Position numbers and translations under genes: made by a program. Of a stretch of 5,116 nucleotides of DNA, positions 1-5,116 are shown piece by piece (within the stretch, counting starts at the first letter, position 1; each line of letters starts with the position of its first letter). This DNA comes from DASYAN01 sp036501345 (GTDB lineage: Bacteria > Chloroflexota > Ktedonobacteria > Ktedonobacterales > Ktedonobacteraceae), in contig DASYAN010000267.1 in NCBI GenBank assembly GCA_036501345.1, positions 1-5,116 of the forward strand, read 5' to 3'. The notes beneath the pieces were generated by a model. The model searched no databases. It saw nothing but the letters and a program-made list of their open reading frames with translations, and was not told the DNA's origin.

Positions 1-2175
1 ATTAAACCTCTGCCGTTCCCGCTGGAAGCTTAATTGATAATCGCGTCCCACGACACCGTTATCTGCCAGCAGCTCTTGATAATCCGCTCTCTTGTACTCT
101 GAAGTGCTCCTCAGTTTCTCTAATGAGAGTTTGCATTTAAAGCGTTCAATAAGGTCACTAGGTGCACGAGGTACAGCCACAACCAGTTGATTGTACTGCT
201 TTGTCAGTTGTGTTGCTGCTGCACGAGCTTGTAGTTGTTCCTCTTCAGTATGCGCTACGACGTACCACTGCAAGCCGTCGATTTTCTGGAACTGCTCTTC
301 CAAAGGAGTCGAGATTGCCAAGTCATTGACGCTGACGAAAGAGGCCAAGAGCTTACGATCTGTCCCTCGCACTTTGTTATAGTTTGTCGCTGTGACATTT
401 GTGGGCTTGTATTGTTCATTTAACAGTGCCATGGGAGAGGTGATAACCTCTTGGGCATGCCGCTCAATAATACTGCGCAGTTCACGAGGATTAGCTTGTC
501 CTTGTTGCACTAATTGATAGTAGCCCGCCTGGGTCAAATACACAATACCTGCTTGTTCGAGCCGACCGAGAGCGGCAAGAAGCTCTGATGAACGTGTGGG
601 GGGCAAGGCCAATGCCTGCTGGAGCAATTCGCGATTTGCGCGTAGATGAGGATCACCACTTGTAACACCTAATAGAACAAGACTGCGCAGCAGCCGTCCT
701 TCCAATCCATCATCCACTTGCTCTGGCAAGAGCTTCGATTTTGCCTGTTGATAGAGAAAATAGAGGTCAAGTCGTCGTTCCTTGATATTCATTTCAAAGT
801 AAGGGAAGAGACCATCTAGCGAGAGCAGGTTGAGCCATCCAGCACTCGTGGTTAAATCCGCTTCTTTGATGAAGGACTTGAGACCATATTTTTCATCCCA
901 GATAAAACTAAACATAGTACGCTCATTTTGAGCTAATTGTCTATTGAGAAGTGGCAAGCAATAGGTAGTTAGCGGATGGAGAGGAAAGCATCCCTCAACA
1001 ATGGTCTTCTGTAACCACTCGCGACTGTAAGAGCCTGTGGCGCGATTTCCCCAGAAATGCATAGCTAGCGTGAGGAGTTTATCACGTTGGGCAGGAGCAT
1101 TTGCCAGCAGCGTCTTAGGAGCCACCTTCTTGGCAATGGATGCACAAATCAATTCTTCCATATGTTGGGAGCGCAATTCCTCCTGGCCTTGAATAAAGCG
1201 TCCGCCAGTGCGTTCTAACGCGGTTTGCGATGTGCGTGTACTTGCTAATGCACTAGAAAAGCCTTCCAAGCTCACAATATAGAAGTGTACCTGATGCTTG
1301 CTGGAACGAGTAGCTATTTCTGCCAGATTGTCGATGGCTTTGATATCAGGTGAGGCCGTGGTTGCTTCCGCTAACTTTTTCAATAAGTGAGTAAACTCAT
1401 CGGCAATAACGAAAATGCCACTGTACATTCCGTGTTCCACAAGCATCTTGGCAACCGCTTCAAACGCCTCGTGGGGCCTTTCAATGACGGCAGTGGGATG
1501 GAAAGGCATACCAATGGCCTTGGCAGTGACCTCGGAGAAACGGCTCAGAGCTGTGTCAGCATGTGGGCCTGCTAAGTCACGCTTGAGCTGTGGAAGTGTC
1601 ATATTATAGGACTCTTGCAGTTCTTGCTCGAAACGATCGATGTTGTCAGGGTGCTCACTTTCCCAAAAGGTAATCAGGTCTTGAGCAGCGCGATAGTAGG
1701 TTGTACCGAGCACACCTTGTTGATCTACTGCTGTGATGGCCTTTTCTAAACCATCCATGACAAAACTGCTAAAAGTGCTTGCAGTATCCGCTTGTAGGAG
1801 GACAAGGAGGAAAGGTGGCTTGCCAAGGCGGGCCTCATAGATCATTTCGGCTTTTGTGTTGTTGAGAACTCTCAAGCGTTCAAAGAATGGACTCAATAGG
1901 GGGTCATTGGAGGAGCGGGTGATATAGTTTGCGATCATCAGCATGAGATCGGATTTCCCGGTGCCATACGTGCCAGTAAATAACTTGGCGCGATTTTCTG
2001 AGTTTGGTTGGAGACTATCTCGTACACGCATGAAGATATCAAGGATCTCTTCTGTAGGGATATAGGTTTCAACAAAATGACGATTAGTCTCTTCATCGAA
2101 GAAGTCCCTCGGTAGTTGTACTGAAGGTTTAAATCCACCCTGGATTTCTACCACATCACGCATCATTTGTGTCAT
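1..2175 (-). CDS. brxC: BrxC/PglY-like P-loop ATPase of a BREX-type defence system (C-terminus beyond window)
   Basis: The reading frame is open from ATG at 2175 to the window edge, giving 725 residues without a stop. BrxC and PglY proteins usually exceed 1000 residues, so a C-terminal third is probably missing. Residues 68-76 form a Walker A loop, GTYGTGKSD (K74, S75), coded near 1950-1974. A Walker B strand IFVIADEF ends in D259/E260 (near 1399-1401). The stretch before Walker A (about 20-65) reads like the lead-in of large BREX ATPases. Residues 295-303 (VHFYIVSLE) follow Walker B as a likely sensor-1 strand. The family members I remember have His after the P-loop GKS; here it is Asp. BrxC is a core BREX component, needed for phage exclusion and methylation in studied systems, with an undefined biochemical role. 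The start overlaps the brxF stop in ATGA. The ATPase class is sure; assignment to BrxC rather than another large defence ATPase (PglY, DUF499 type) rests mainly on the brxF neighbour. Confidence 0.75.
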   Translation of the reverse strand, partial: MTQMMRDVVEIQGGFKPSVQLPRDFFDEETNRHFVETYIPTEEILDIFMRVRDSLQPNSENRAKLFTGTYGTGKSDLMLMIANYITRSSNDPLLSPFFERLRVLNNTKAEMIYEARLGKPPFLLVLLQADTASTFSSFVMDGLEKAITAVDQQGVLGTTYYRAAQDLITFWESEHPDNIDRFEQELQESYNMTLPQLKRDLAGPHADTALSRFSEVTAKAIGMPFHPTAVIERPHEAFEAVAKMLVEHGMYSGIFVIADEFTHLLKKLAEATTASPDIKAIDNLAEIATRSSKHQVHFYIVSLEGFSSALASTRTSQTALERTGGRFIQGQEELRSQHMEELICASIAKKVAPKTLLANAPAQRDKLLTLAMHFWGNRATGSYSREWLQKTIVEGCFPLHPLTTYCLPLLNRQLAQNERTMFSFIWDEKYGLKSFIKEADLTTSAGWLNLLSLDGLFPYFEMNIKERRLDLYFLYQQAKSKLLPEQVDDGLEGRLLRSLVLLGVTSGDPHLRANRELLQQALALPPTRSSELLAALGRLEQAGIVYLTQAGYYQLVQQGQANPRELRSIIERHAQEVITSPMALLNEQYKPTNVTATNYNKVRGTDRKLLASFVSVNDLAISTPLEEQFQKIDGLQWYVVAHTEEEQLQARAAATQLTKQYNQLVVAVPRAPSDLIERFKCKLSLEKLRSTSEYKRADYQELLADNGVVGRDYQLSFQRERQRFN

Positions 2176-2654
2176 GAGTCTGCTCCCTGCGACATTTCAT
2201 AAATATGATCTGAATGCATTTCTGATAGTACTTGCTGGAGCTGTTGAGCACTTCGGGAACGAGTCACGATAACAACTCCTACACGTAAGCCTGTAGCTCG
2301 TCCAATACGCTTGAAGAAAATCTCTTGTTGCTCCCAATTCCACAGGCTGAGTACAGGTTCAATTTCATCCAAAATGAGTATTTCCTCGCTTGTCTGGGCA
2401 CACCACGTAGACAAATCATCGAGAAAATCTTCTGGCCTGTAGGTTTGTTCCTGCCCGATTAAGGTATCTAGGAAACCTTGATCGAGTGTAAAATTGACAT
2501 ATCTCCATCCTCGCTCGCCACAGATAGAGCGACAAAGCGAGGTTTTTCCACAGCGTGGTTCTCCAACGATCCAGAGCACGCGATAGCGCTTTTGTGCGTT
2601 GCATACGGTGTTGATACGTGTTTCAAGATCGAGCGTAAGATCTTTAACATTCAT
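2172..2654 (-). CDS. brxF: BrxF-like small P-loop ATPase (BREX type 3)
   Basis: This 160-residue protein is a single compact ATPase domain. The Walker A loop is GEPRCGKT at residues 31-38 (K37, T38). The Walker B strand is ILILDE at 92-97 (D96, E97). A sensor-1-like strand, VGVVIVTRS, lies at 125-133. BrxF of BREX type 3 is a P-loop protein of about this size encoded directly before brxC, which matches both length and gene order here. Its biochemical role is not established; I infer an ATP-dependent partner of the large ATPase. The ATG at 2654 lies 11 bases inside the end of the DUF4007-like gene, and no strong Shine-Dalgarno site precedes it, so translation is probably coupled to the upstream gene. 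The stop overlaps the brxC-like start. Both ATPase motifs look intact. A generic AAA/ORC-type ATPase is the alternative reading. Confidence 0.78.
   Translation of the reverse strand: MNVKDLTLDLETRINTVCNAQKRYRVLWIVGEPRCGKTSLCRSICGERGWRYVNFTLDQGFLDTLIGQEQTYRPEDFLDDLSTWCAQTSEEILILDEIEPVLSLWNWEQQEIFFKRIGRATGLRVGVVIVTRSRSAQQLQQVLSEMHSDHIYEMSQGADS
2183..2187 (-). promoter_or_regulatory. Shine-Dalgarno site of the brxC-like gene, inside brxF
   Basis: Minus-strand GGGAG lies 7 bases before the ATG at 2175, within the last codons of the brxF-like gene. With the ATGA stop/start overlap it supports 2175 as the true start, and it suggests both coupled and independent initiation. Confidence 0.6.
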
Positions 2655-3483
2655 GTTGTGTATAGTAGCGTTCTAGGAGAACACTGGGGTGATCTCGATA
2701 GAGCCGATGGACAGGTTCATGCTGGGTTTCTGAGAAGCTTAGATACCCTAATCCTGTCAATTCTACAATAAAACAACGTATTTGACTAGCGTCGGCAAGA
2801 CAGATACGCCCTAAACTTTCCTCCTCGTTACAAAGTTGTGAAAAGCGTAATGTGTCCGTCTGATCGTAGTGATACTGCCACCAATCAAAAAGCATATATC
2901 CAAGGATCAAGGCTGGTGGCAATTCCGGTTGGCCCACTGTGTACATCTTAGCTTGCTTTTTGAGAATTTGGAGCTGTCCAAGGACATCCGCCCTGATATA
3001 GGTTGCCAGGGCCACCAATGGGTCTCTGTCAAGGGCTTGACGACTTTTAGCCTCATTTTCCATGAGACTATTAAAATAGGACCGAAACTGGTCAGCGGTA
3101 AAGTGAAGGTGATGAGGCAAATAGTTGTTCACTAATATATACCAAGCATCTGAAGCTTCGCCTCGCCTAGTTGCTAAATAATAATGCAAGACCCATTGTG
3201 TGCCTGTATCCATGAGCATAGGGTCATATTGGTAAGCTAGTTCGCCAAAGGGACTAAGCCTATGAGCAATTGCCTTTTGTTGTCCCTTGCGAGGTCTAGG
3301 TTCGACTAAGCCGGTGTGTCGTAACCAAGAAGAGAAGGCCTCCGCAACGGGCAGATCAACACTCATACATTGAGCTAAGGCAGCATGGCTCATTTCAGGA
3401 TCTTGTTGGATGCTGCAAAGGGCATTACTTAAGCGCTGTATATCAAGACGGAAATTGTGATAGAAGCCTATCGTTTTAGCCAT
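2644..3483 (-). CDS. Divergent DUF4007-like protein leading the brxF-brxC operon
   Basis: This 279-residue protein starts at ATG 3483, with GGGGG 7 bases upstream. Earlier in-frame starts (ATG 3501, TTG 3513) would add ten non-conserved residues. It aligns by eye with the DUF4007 protein at the right end of the window. SPFG (77-80) is followed by YDPMLMDTGTQWVLHYYLA (86-104), against SPFG and WDPYLEDPASLWLLHWYLL there. The N-terminal FYHNFRLDIQRL (7-18) corresponds to RHETFHPRFGWI. It lacks the usual HETF signature, so it is a diverged member. Residues about 35-60 look like a helix-turn-helix-sized unit, and the C-terminal half (150-279) is helical with little recognisable. DUF4007 proteins occur in DNA-modification and defence clusters, often beside phosphorothioation genes, and have no defined activity. 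A DNA-binding or adaptor role is my inference. The gene ends 11 bases inside the brxF-like gene. Confidence 0.72.
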   Translation of the reverse strand: MAKTIGFYHNFRLDIQRLSNALCSIQQDPEMSHAALAQCMSVDLPVAEAFSSWLRHTGLVEPRPRKGQQKAIAHRLSPFGELAYQYDPMLMDTGTQWVLHYYLATRRGEASDAWYILVNNYLPHHLHFTADQFRSYFNSLMENEAKSRQALDRDPLVALATYIRADVLGQLQILKKQAKMYTVGQPELPPALILGYMLFDWWQYHYDQTDTLRFSQLCNEEESLGRICLADASQIRCFIVELTGLGYLSFSETQHEPVHRLYRDHPSVLLERYYTQHEC

Positions 3484-3490
3484 TAAAAAA

Positions 3491-3495
3491 CCCCC
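3491..3495 (-). promoter_or_regulatory. G-run ribosome binding site deciding the DUF4007-like start
   Basis: Minus-strand GGGGG sits 7 bases before the ATG at 3483, in TGGGGGTTTTTTAATG. It is the only purine-rich candidate near any of the three in-frame starts (3513, 3501, 3483), which favours 3483. It is an unusual pure-G site and not a strong AGGAGG match. Confidence 0.4.
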
Positions 3496-3584
3496 ATGCA
3501 TGGTGTTACGCAACTACCACAAACTGCTGCCAGTAAGCCTCTATGATTCACAGCTAGGCATTGGTTATTTAGAAACAGGCCCAA

Positions 3585-3896
3585 TCAAGCACTTTGAGAG
3601 TGTACCTTAAAGATCCTTGGTTTGCAAGTCTGAATATAGAATAGAAGTGTATAACGTGTACGCTCGCCTGACGTTTGGGACATATCGGGTCGCAGTGTCT
3701 CATTCTCAACCCAACGGCGAACTCTCGTTGGGTCAACCCGTAGCGCATAGCCCAACGCGTTGAGTGAGATGAGATCTTCTTCTGGTTTGAGATCAATCGT
3801 TTGCTCATCGAGAGGCGTACCGATATCTGATGCAGAGGTCTCGGTACGGTAGTTCTGAGGAGTTTCTCTCACACGGCTTACGAGAAGGTTCCTCAT
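3585..3896 (-). CDS. MerR/excisionase-like winged-helix protein
   Basis: From ATG 3896 this encodes 103 residues. The recognisable part is residues about 43-87, beginning LISLNALGYALRVDPTRVRR (43-62) and continuing WVENETLRP. This matches the helix-turn-helix and start of the wing in MerR and excisionase (HTH_17-type) domains, where a conserved RRW lies in the recognition helix. TSGERTRY then resembles the wing ending in Arg-Tyr. The first 40 residues are polar and probably disordered. No effector-binding or dimerisation domain follows, so it is a bare DNA-binding module of the kind found as regulators or recombination directionality factors in mobile regions. The start is uncertain: the frame is open to TTG 3947, which would add 17 residues, and neither start has a well-placed Shine-Dalgarno site. 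It lies between the 68-residue gene and the DUF4007-like gene (101-base gap) on the same strand and may be co-transcribed with both. The target is unknown. Confidence 0.6.
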   Translation of the reverse strand: MRNLLVSRVRETPQNYRTETSASDIGTPLDEQTIDLKPEEDLISLNALGYALRVDPTRVRRWVENETLRPDMSQTSGERTRYTLLFYIQTCKPRIFKVHSQSA

Positions 3897-3964
3897 GGTC
3901 TCGAATTTTTCGTCAACCTTTCTGCAGGATGTGGCTCTAGCAAACAAAAAAGCAGATAATATGG

Positions 3965-4171
3965 CTATTCTCTCCCTAATGCTACTATAACTGTTTCGAT
4001 TGCTGCTTGTTCCCCAATAAGATCGCCTAGTTGCTCATAATGTTCCCCTAGTCGATCGAACTGATGATTAATAATATCATGAGAAGCAGTGGCACGAAAA
4101 CCGGTCATGGCACGCCTCATAGCCTCACATTCCAACTGAATCTGTTGCTTCAATCGCGCGACCTCACTCAT
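3965..4171 (-). CDS. Small helical protein of unknown function
   Basis: This 68-residue protein starts at ATG 4171 with a good Shine-Dalgarno site (AAAGGA, 8 bases upstream) and ends at TAG 3965. It is charged, has no membrane segment, and appears helical throughout. An amphipathic N-terminal helix (VARLKQQIQLECEAMRRAM, residues 4-22) is followed by a second helical part with HQFDRLGEHYEQLGDLIGE (36-54). Similar short proteins, with the MSEVARLKQQI start and an RLGxHxExL motif, are to my recollection numerous in Ktedonobacteria, often near small regulators and mobile regions, with no assigned function. It is the first gene of the leftward set and follows a well-formed promoter and a leader of about 117 bases. 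A small partner or antitoxin-like role is possible, but nothing in the sequence shows it. Confidence 0.6.
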   Translation of the reverse strand: MSEVARLKQQIQLECEAMRRAMTGFRATASHDIINHQFDRLGEHYEQLGDLIGEQAAIETVIVALGRE

Positions 4172-4219
4172 GGATGTTTCCTTTCTCCCGCTCGGTCTGT
4201 CCTGTGTTTAACTAGCTAA

Positions 4220-4267
4220 CCACTCTCGGGGCTTCACGCGTGCTGTTCACTGATATGAAGAGAGTGG
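4220..4267. repeat. Imperfect inverted repeat in the leader of the leftward operon
   Basis: CCACTCTC (4220-4227) pairs perfectly with GAGAGTGG (4260-4267). The inner TTCA (4233-4236) can also pair with TGAA (4256-4259) after a bulge on one side. The loop contains an 8-base perfect palindrome, CACGCGTG (4235-4242). The structure lies between the predicted leftward start point and the 68-residue gene, so it could fold in the leader RNA or bind a dimeric protein. No U-run follows, so it does not look like a terminator. Confidence 0.45.
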
Positions 4268-4271
4268 CGAT

Positions 4272-4306
4272 TACCCTTTGAAGGGTATCCAACTATCTTA
4301 CCCTTT
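4272..4306. promoter_or_regulatory. Putative operator: three TACCCTT half-sites
   Basis: TACCCTTT occurs at 4272-4279 and again at 4299-4306, and the inverted copy AAGGGTA lies at 4281-4287. The first and inverted copies form a dyad with a two-base centre (TACCCTT-TG-AAGGGTA). The outer copy overlaps the leftward -10 box, and the dyad covers the first bases of the predicted leftward transcript. Binding here would block leftward transcription while leaving the rightward -10 free. The XRE protein encoded from 4351 is the natural candidate binder, by position only. Confidence 0.5.
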
Positions 4307-4324
4307 ACTGACCAATTTTGTCAA
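4295..4324 (-). promoter_or_regulatory. Sigma-70-type promoter for the leftward gene set
   Basis: On the minus strand a perfect -35 box, TTGACA (4324-4319), is followed after 18 bases by TAAGAT (4300-4295; five of six consensus bases). The start point would be near 4288, giving a leader of about 117 bases before the ATG at 4171. I saw no other convincing leftward promoter up to the DUF4007-like gene at 3483. This one may therefore drive the 68-residue gene, the winged-helix gene and possibly the DUF4007-brxF-brxC unit. Confidence 0.6.
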
Positions 4325-4344
4325 GAAACGATGACTGGTACAAT
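4318..4344 (+). promoter_or_regulatory. Extended -10 promoter giving a leaderless XRE transcript
   Basis: TTGTCA (4318-4323) serves as -35 and TACAAT (4339-4344) as -10. The spacing is short, 15 bases, but a TG at 4336-4337 makes an extended -10 (TGgTACAAT). Only six bases separate the -10 from the ATG at 4351, so transcription should begin at or next to the start codon. No Shine-Dalgarno site is present, which agrees with a leaderless message. The -35 box coincides with the leftward -35 box on the other strand. Confidence 0.58.
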
Positions 4345-4350
4345 TGCGGC

Positions 4351-4596
4351 ATGAAAGTACGGCTTAAGGTGAAGGAGCTTGCGACAGCACACGGGTTTAA
4401 TCAATCAACATTGTCCAGAGCGGCAAATGTCGACTTCAAGACCATCCAGCGTCTCTTTCGTGACCCCTATAGAGATGTATCGATAAGCACCGTTGTCAAA
4501 ATCGCGTGGGCACTCAATATTCCGCTTGCTGACTTAATCGAGGTGAGCGGCTTACCTACCTCTCGTTGGAATGAGGAAAAGGACTCGGAGGAATAA
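4351..4596 (+). CDS. XRE (Cro/C1-type) transcriptional regulator
   Basis: This 81-residue protein consists almost wholly of one five-helix Cro/C1 DNA-binding domain. VKELATAHGFNQSTLSRAAN (7-26) holds helix 1 and the start of the helix-turn-helix. VDFKTIQRLFRDP (27-39) is the recognition helix region. ISTVVKIAWALNIPLADLIE (45-64) is the typical closing part with its LNIPLADLIE ending. The tail is short and acidic. I chose ATG 4351 because a promoter -10 box ends six bases before it; a TTG at 4318 in frame would put the promoter inside the gene. The size and layout resemble controller proteins of restriction-modification systems and Cro-like switches. It lies beside a putative three-part operator covering the leftward promoter. 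I infer that it represses the leftward BREX-like set and perhaps itself. A DUF4007 gene follows 94 bases later on the same strand. Confidence 0.82.
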   Translation: MKVRLKVKELATAHGFNQSTLSRAANVDFKTIQRLFRDPYRDVSISTVVKIAWALNIPLADLIEVSGLPTSRWNEEKDSEE

Positions 4597-4690
4597 ATAC
4601 CCTCTAATCATCGGCTGCATAAGGAAGCGTTACTGCTGCTTATCTAGCAATGGCTTACCTCAGGTTATATTTTTCTAGAAGGGAAAAGGG

Positions 4691-5116
4691 ATGCCTTCTG
4701 ATATTCAGTCGACAAAGGATTCCGTTTATACTCAGTCTTCATTTGAAGATAGGCTTTCTAGCGAGTTTGATACTCACTCACTCGCAATACCACACCCTCA
4801 GGCCGCATTTGCTCGGCACGAAACCTTCCATCCTCGTTTTGGTTGGATAAAAAAAGGATTTGATCGGACATGCCAAAACGGGAAAGTCTTTTTGAGAGAA
4901 GATGCGACGACCATACTTGGAGTCGGAAAGAATATGGTCCGATCTATCCGTTATTGGTGTAATGCATTCAAAGTCTTGGTAGACATCCACGAGAAAACTG
5001 GTCGCGCAAAAGAGAGTCTTGCTAGTCCGTTTGGAGCAAAATTACTTGCTGATGATGGGTGGGATCCCTACCTCGAAGATCCAGCATCTCTCTGGTTGCT
5101 TCATTGGTATTTGCTA
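4691..5116 (+). CDS. DUF4007 family protein (C-terminus beyond window)
   Basis: The frame is open from ATG 4691 to the edge, giving 142 residues; the family is about twice that long. The DUF4007 core starts at residue 40: FARHETFHPRFGWIKKGFD carries the family's HETF...R.GW.KK signature. FLREDATTILGVGKNMVRSI (67-86) with RYW (87-89) is a helix-turn-helix-like unit. SPFG (112-115) and GWDPYLEDPASLWLLHW (123-139) are further hallmarks. An in-frame TAG at 4676 and the lack of another early Met fix the start; AGAAGGGAAAAGGG precedes it. Residues 1-38 form a Ser/Thr/Asp-rich extension absent from the typical members I remember. DUF4007 genes are commonly near DndC/PAPS-reductase and cysteine desulfurase genes of DNA phosphorothioation clusters. 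Their molecular role is not defined, and recognition of DNA or modification is inference. It is a paralogue of the leftward protein at 3483-2644. Confidence 0.85.
   Translation, partial: MPSDIQSTKDSVYTQSSFEDRLSSEFDTHSLAIPHPQAAFARHETFHPRFGWIKKGFDRTCQNGKVFLREDATTILGVGKNMVRSIRYWCNAFKVLVDIHEKTGRAKESLASPFGAKLLADDGWDPYLEDPASLWLLHWYLL

Noticed and set aside
191..423. Two short plus-strand open frames
   Set aside because: They lie opposite the brxC-like gene, have Cys/Ser-rich or featureless products, and have no ribosome site; they are shadows of the real gene.
1387..1609. Two short plus-strand open frames
   Set aside because: They are antisense to the Walker B region of the brxC-like gene and show no domain.
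1938..2138. Minus-strand open frame of 66 codons
   Set aside because: It is the wrong frame of the brxC-like N-terminal region, whose true frame encodes the Walker A loop.
2478..3135. Plus-strand open frames opposite brxF and the DUF4007-like gene
   Set aside because: Their products carry no recognisable motif, and the opposite strand has clear family motifs across the same span.
3484..3513. Earlier starts (ATG 3501, TTG 3513) for the DUF4007-like gene
   Set aside because: The ten added residues are not conserved, and the only G-rich site fits ATG 3483. The CCATGCATGG palindrome here (3494-3503) is short and may be chance.
3484..3584. Promoter for the DUF4007-like gene in the 101-base gap
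   Set aside because: TTGATT and TAAATA are present on the minus strand but only 11 bases apart, and no other pair with proper spacing was found.
4318..4350. TTG start extending the XRE protein by 11 residues
   Set aside because: It would place the -35 and -10 boxes inside the coding sequence, and the added residues are not part of the XRE domain.
4619..4643. Hairpin ATAAG/CTTAT after the XRE gene as a terminator
   Set aside because: The stem is short, AT-rich and interrupted, and no T-run follows.
4666..4671. TATATT as a -10 box for the rightward DUF4007 gene
   Set aside because: No acceptable -35 box lies 16-18 bases upstream, so the gene is more simply read from the XRE promoter.
4650..4990. 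Open frames on both strands over the start of the rightward DUF4007 gene
   Set aside because: The DUF4007 signature in the frame starting at 4691 explains this stretch.
1..5116. CRISPR array, tRNA, rRNA or insertion sequence
   Set aside because: I saw no regular repeat-spacer pattern, cloverleaf, transposase motif or terminal inverted repeat.

Overview
The window holds part of what looks like a phage-defence island, built as two divergent gene sets around a short control region at about 4172-4350. No gene-free stretch exceeds 300 bases. The base composition is moderate (roughly 47-48% GC by eye). Two small genes, a 68-residue helical protein and an 81-residue XRE-type regulator, resemble families I recall as abundant in Ktedonobacteria (Chloroflexota). 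The regulator also appears to be read from a leaderless transcript. That placement is an inference from memory, not a search result.

Leftward set (minus strand, gene order from the control region): a 68-residue helical protein (4171-3965); a MerR/excisionase-like winged-helix protein (about 3896-3585); a divergent DUF4007-like protein (3483-2644); a small P-loop ATPase of BrxF type (2654-2172); and a large P-loop ATPase of BrxC/PglY type (2175-1), cut by the window edge after 725 residues. The last three are joined by overlaps of 11 and 4 bases, so they form one translationally coupled unit. A small BrxF-like ATPase directly before a large BrxC-like ATPase is the start of a BREX type 3 cluster. 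A DUF4007 protein in front of it is not part of the canonical type 3 layout (brxF, brxC, pglXI, brxHII, pglZ, brxA).

Rightward set (plus strand): the XRE regulator (4351-4596) and, 94 bases later, a classic DUF4007 protein (from 4691, cut by the window edge). DUF4007 genes are commonly found beside DNA phosphorothioation genes (DndC/PAPS-reductase type), so the part beyond the right edge may carry a sulfur-modification module.

Control region: two outward-facing promoters appear to share one -35 box at 4318-4324 (TTGTCA rightward, TTGACA leftward). Three copies of a TACCCTT half-site (two direct, one inverted) cover the leftward -10 and start point. This suggests a switch run by the small XRE protein, comparable to controller proteins of restriction-modification systems. 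The working model is a BREX-3-like effector or modification operon whose expression is set by the neighbouring regulator, paired with a possible phosphorothioation module. The two modules may be linked through their two DUF4007 paralogues.
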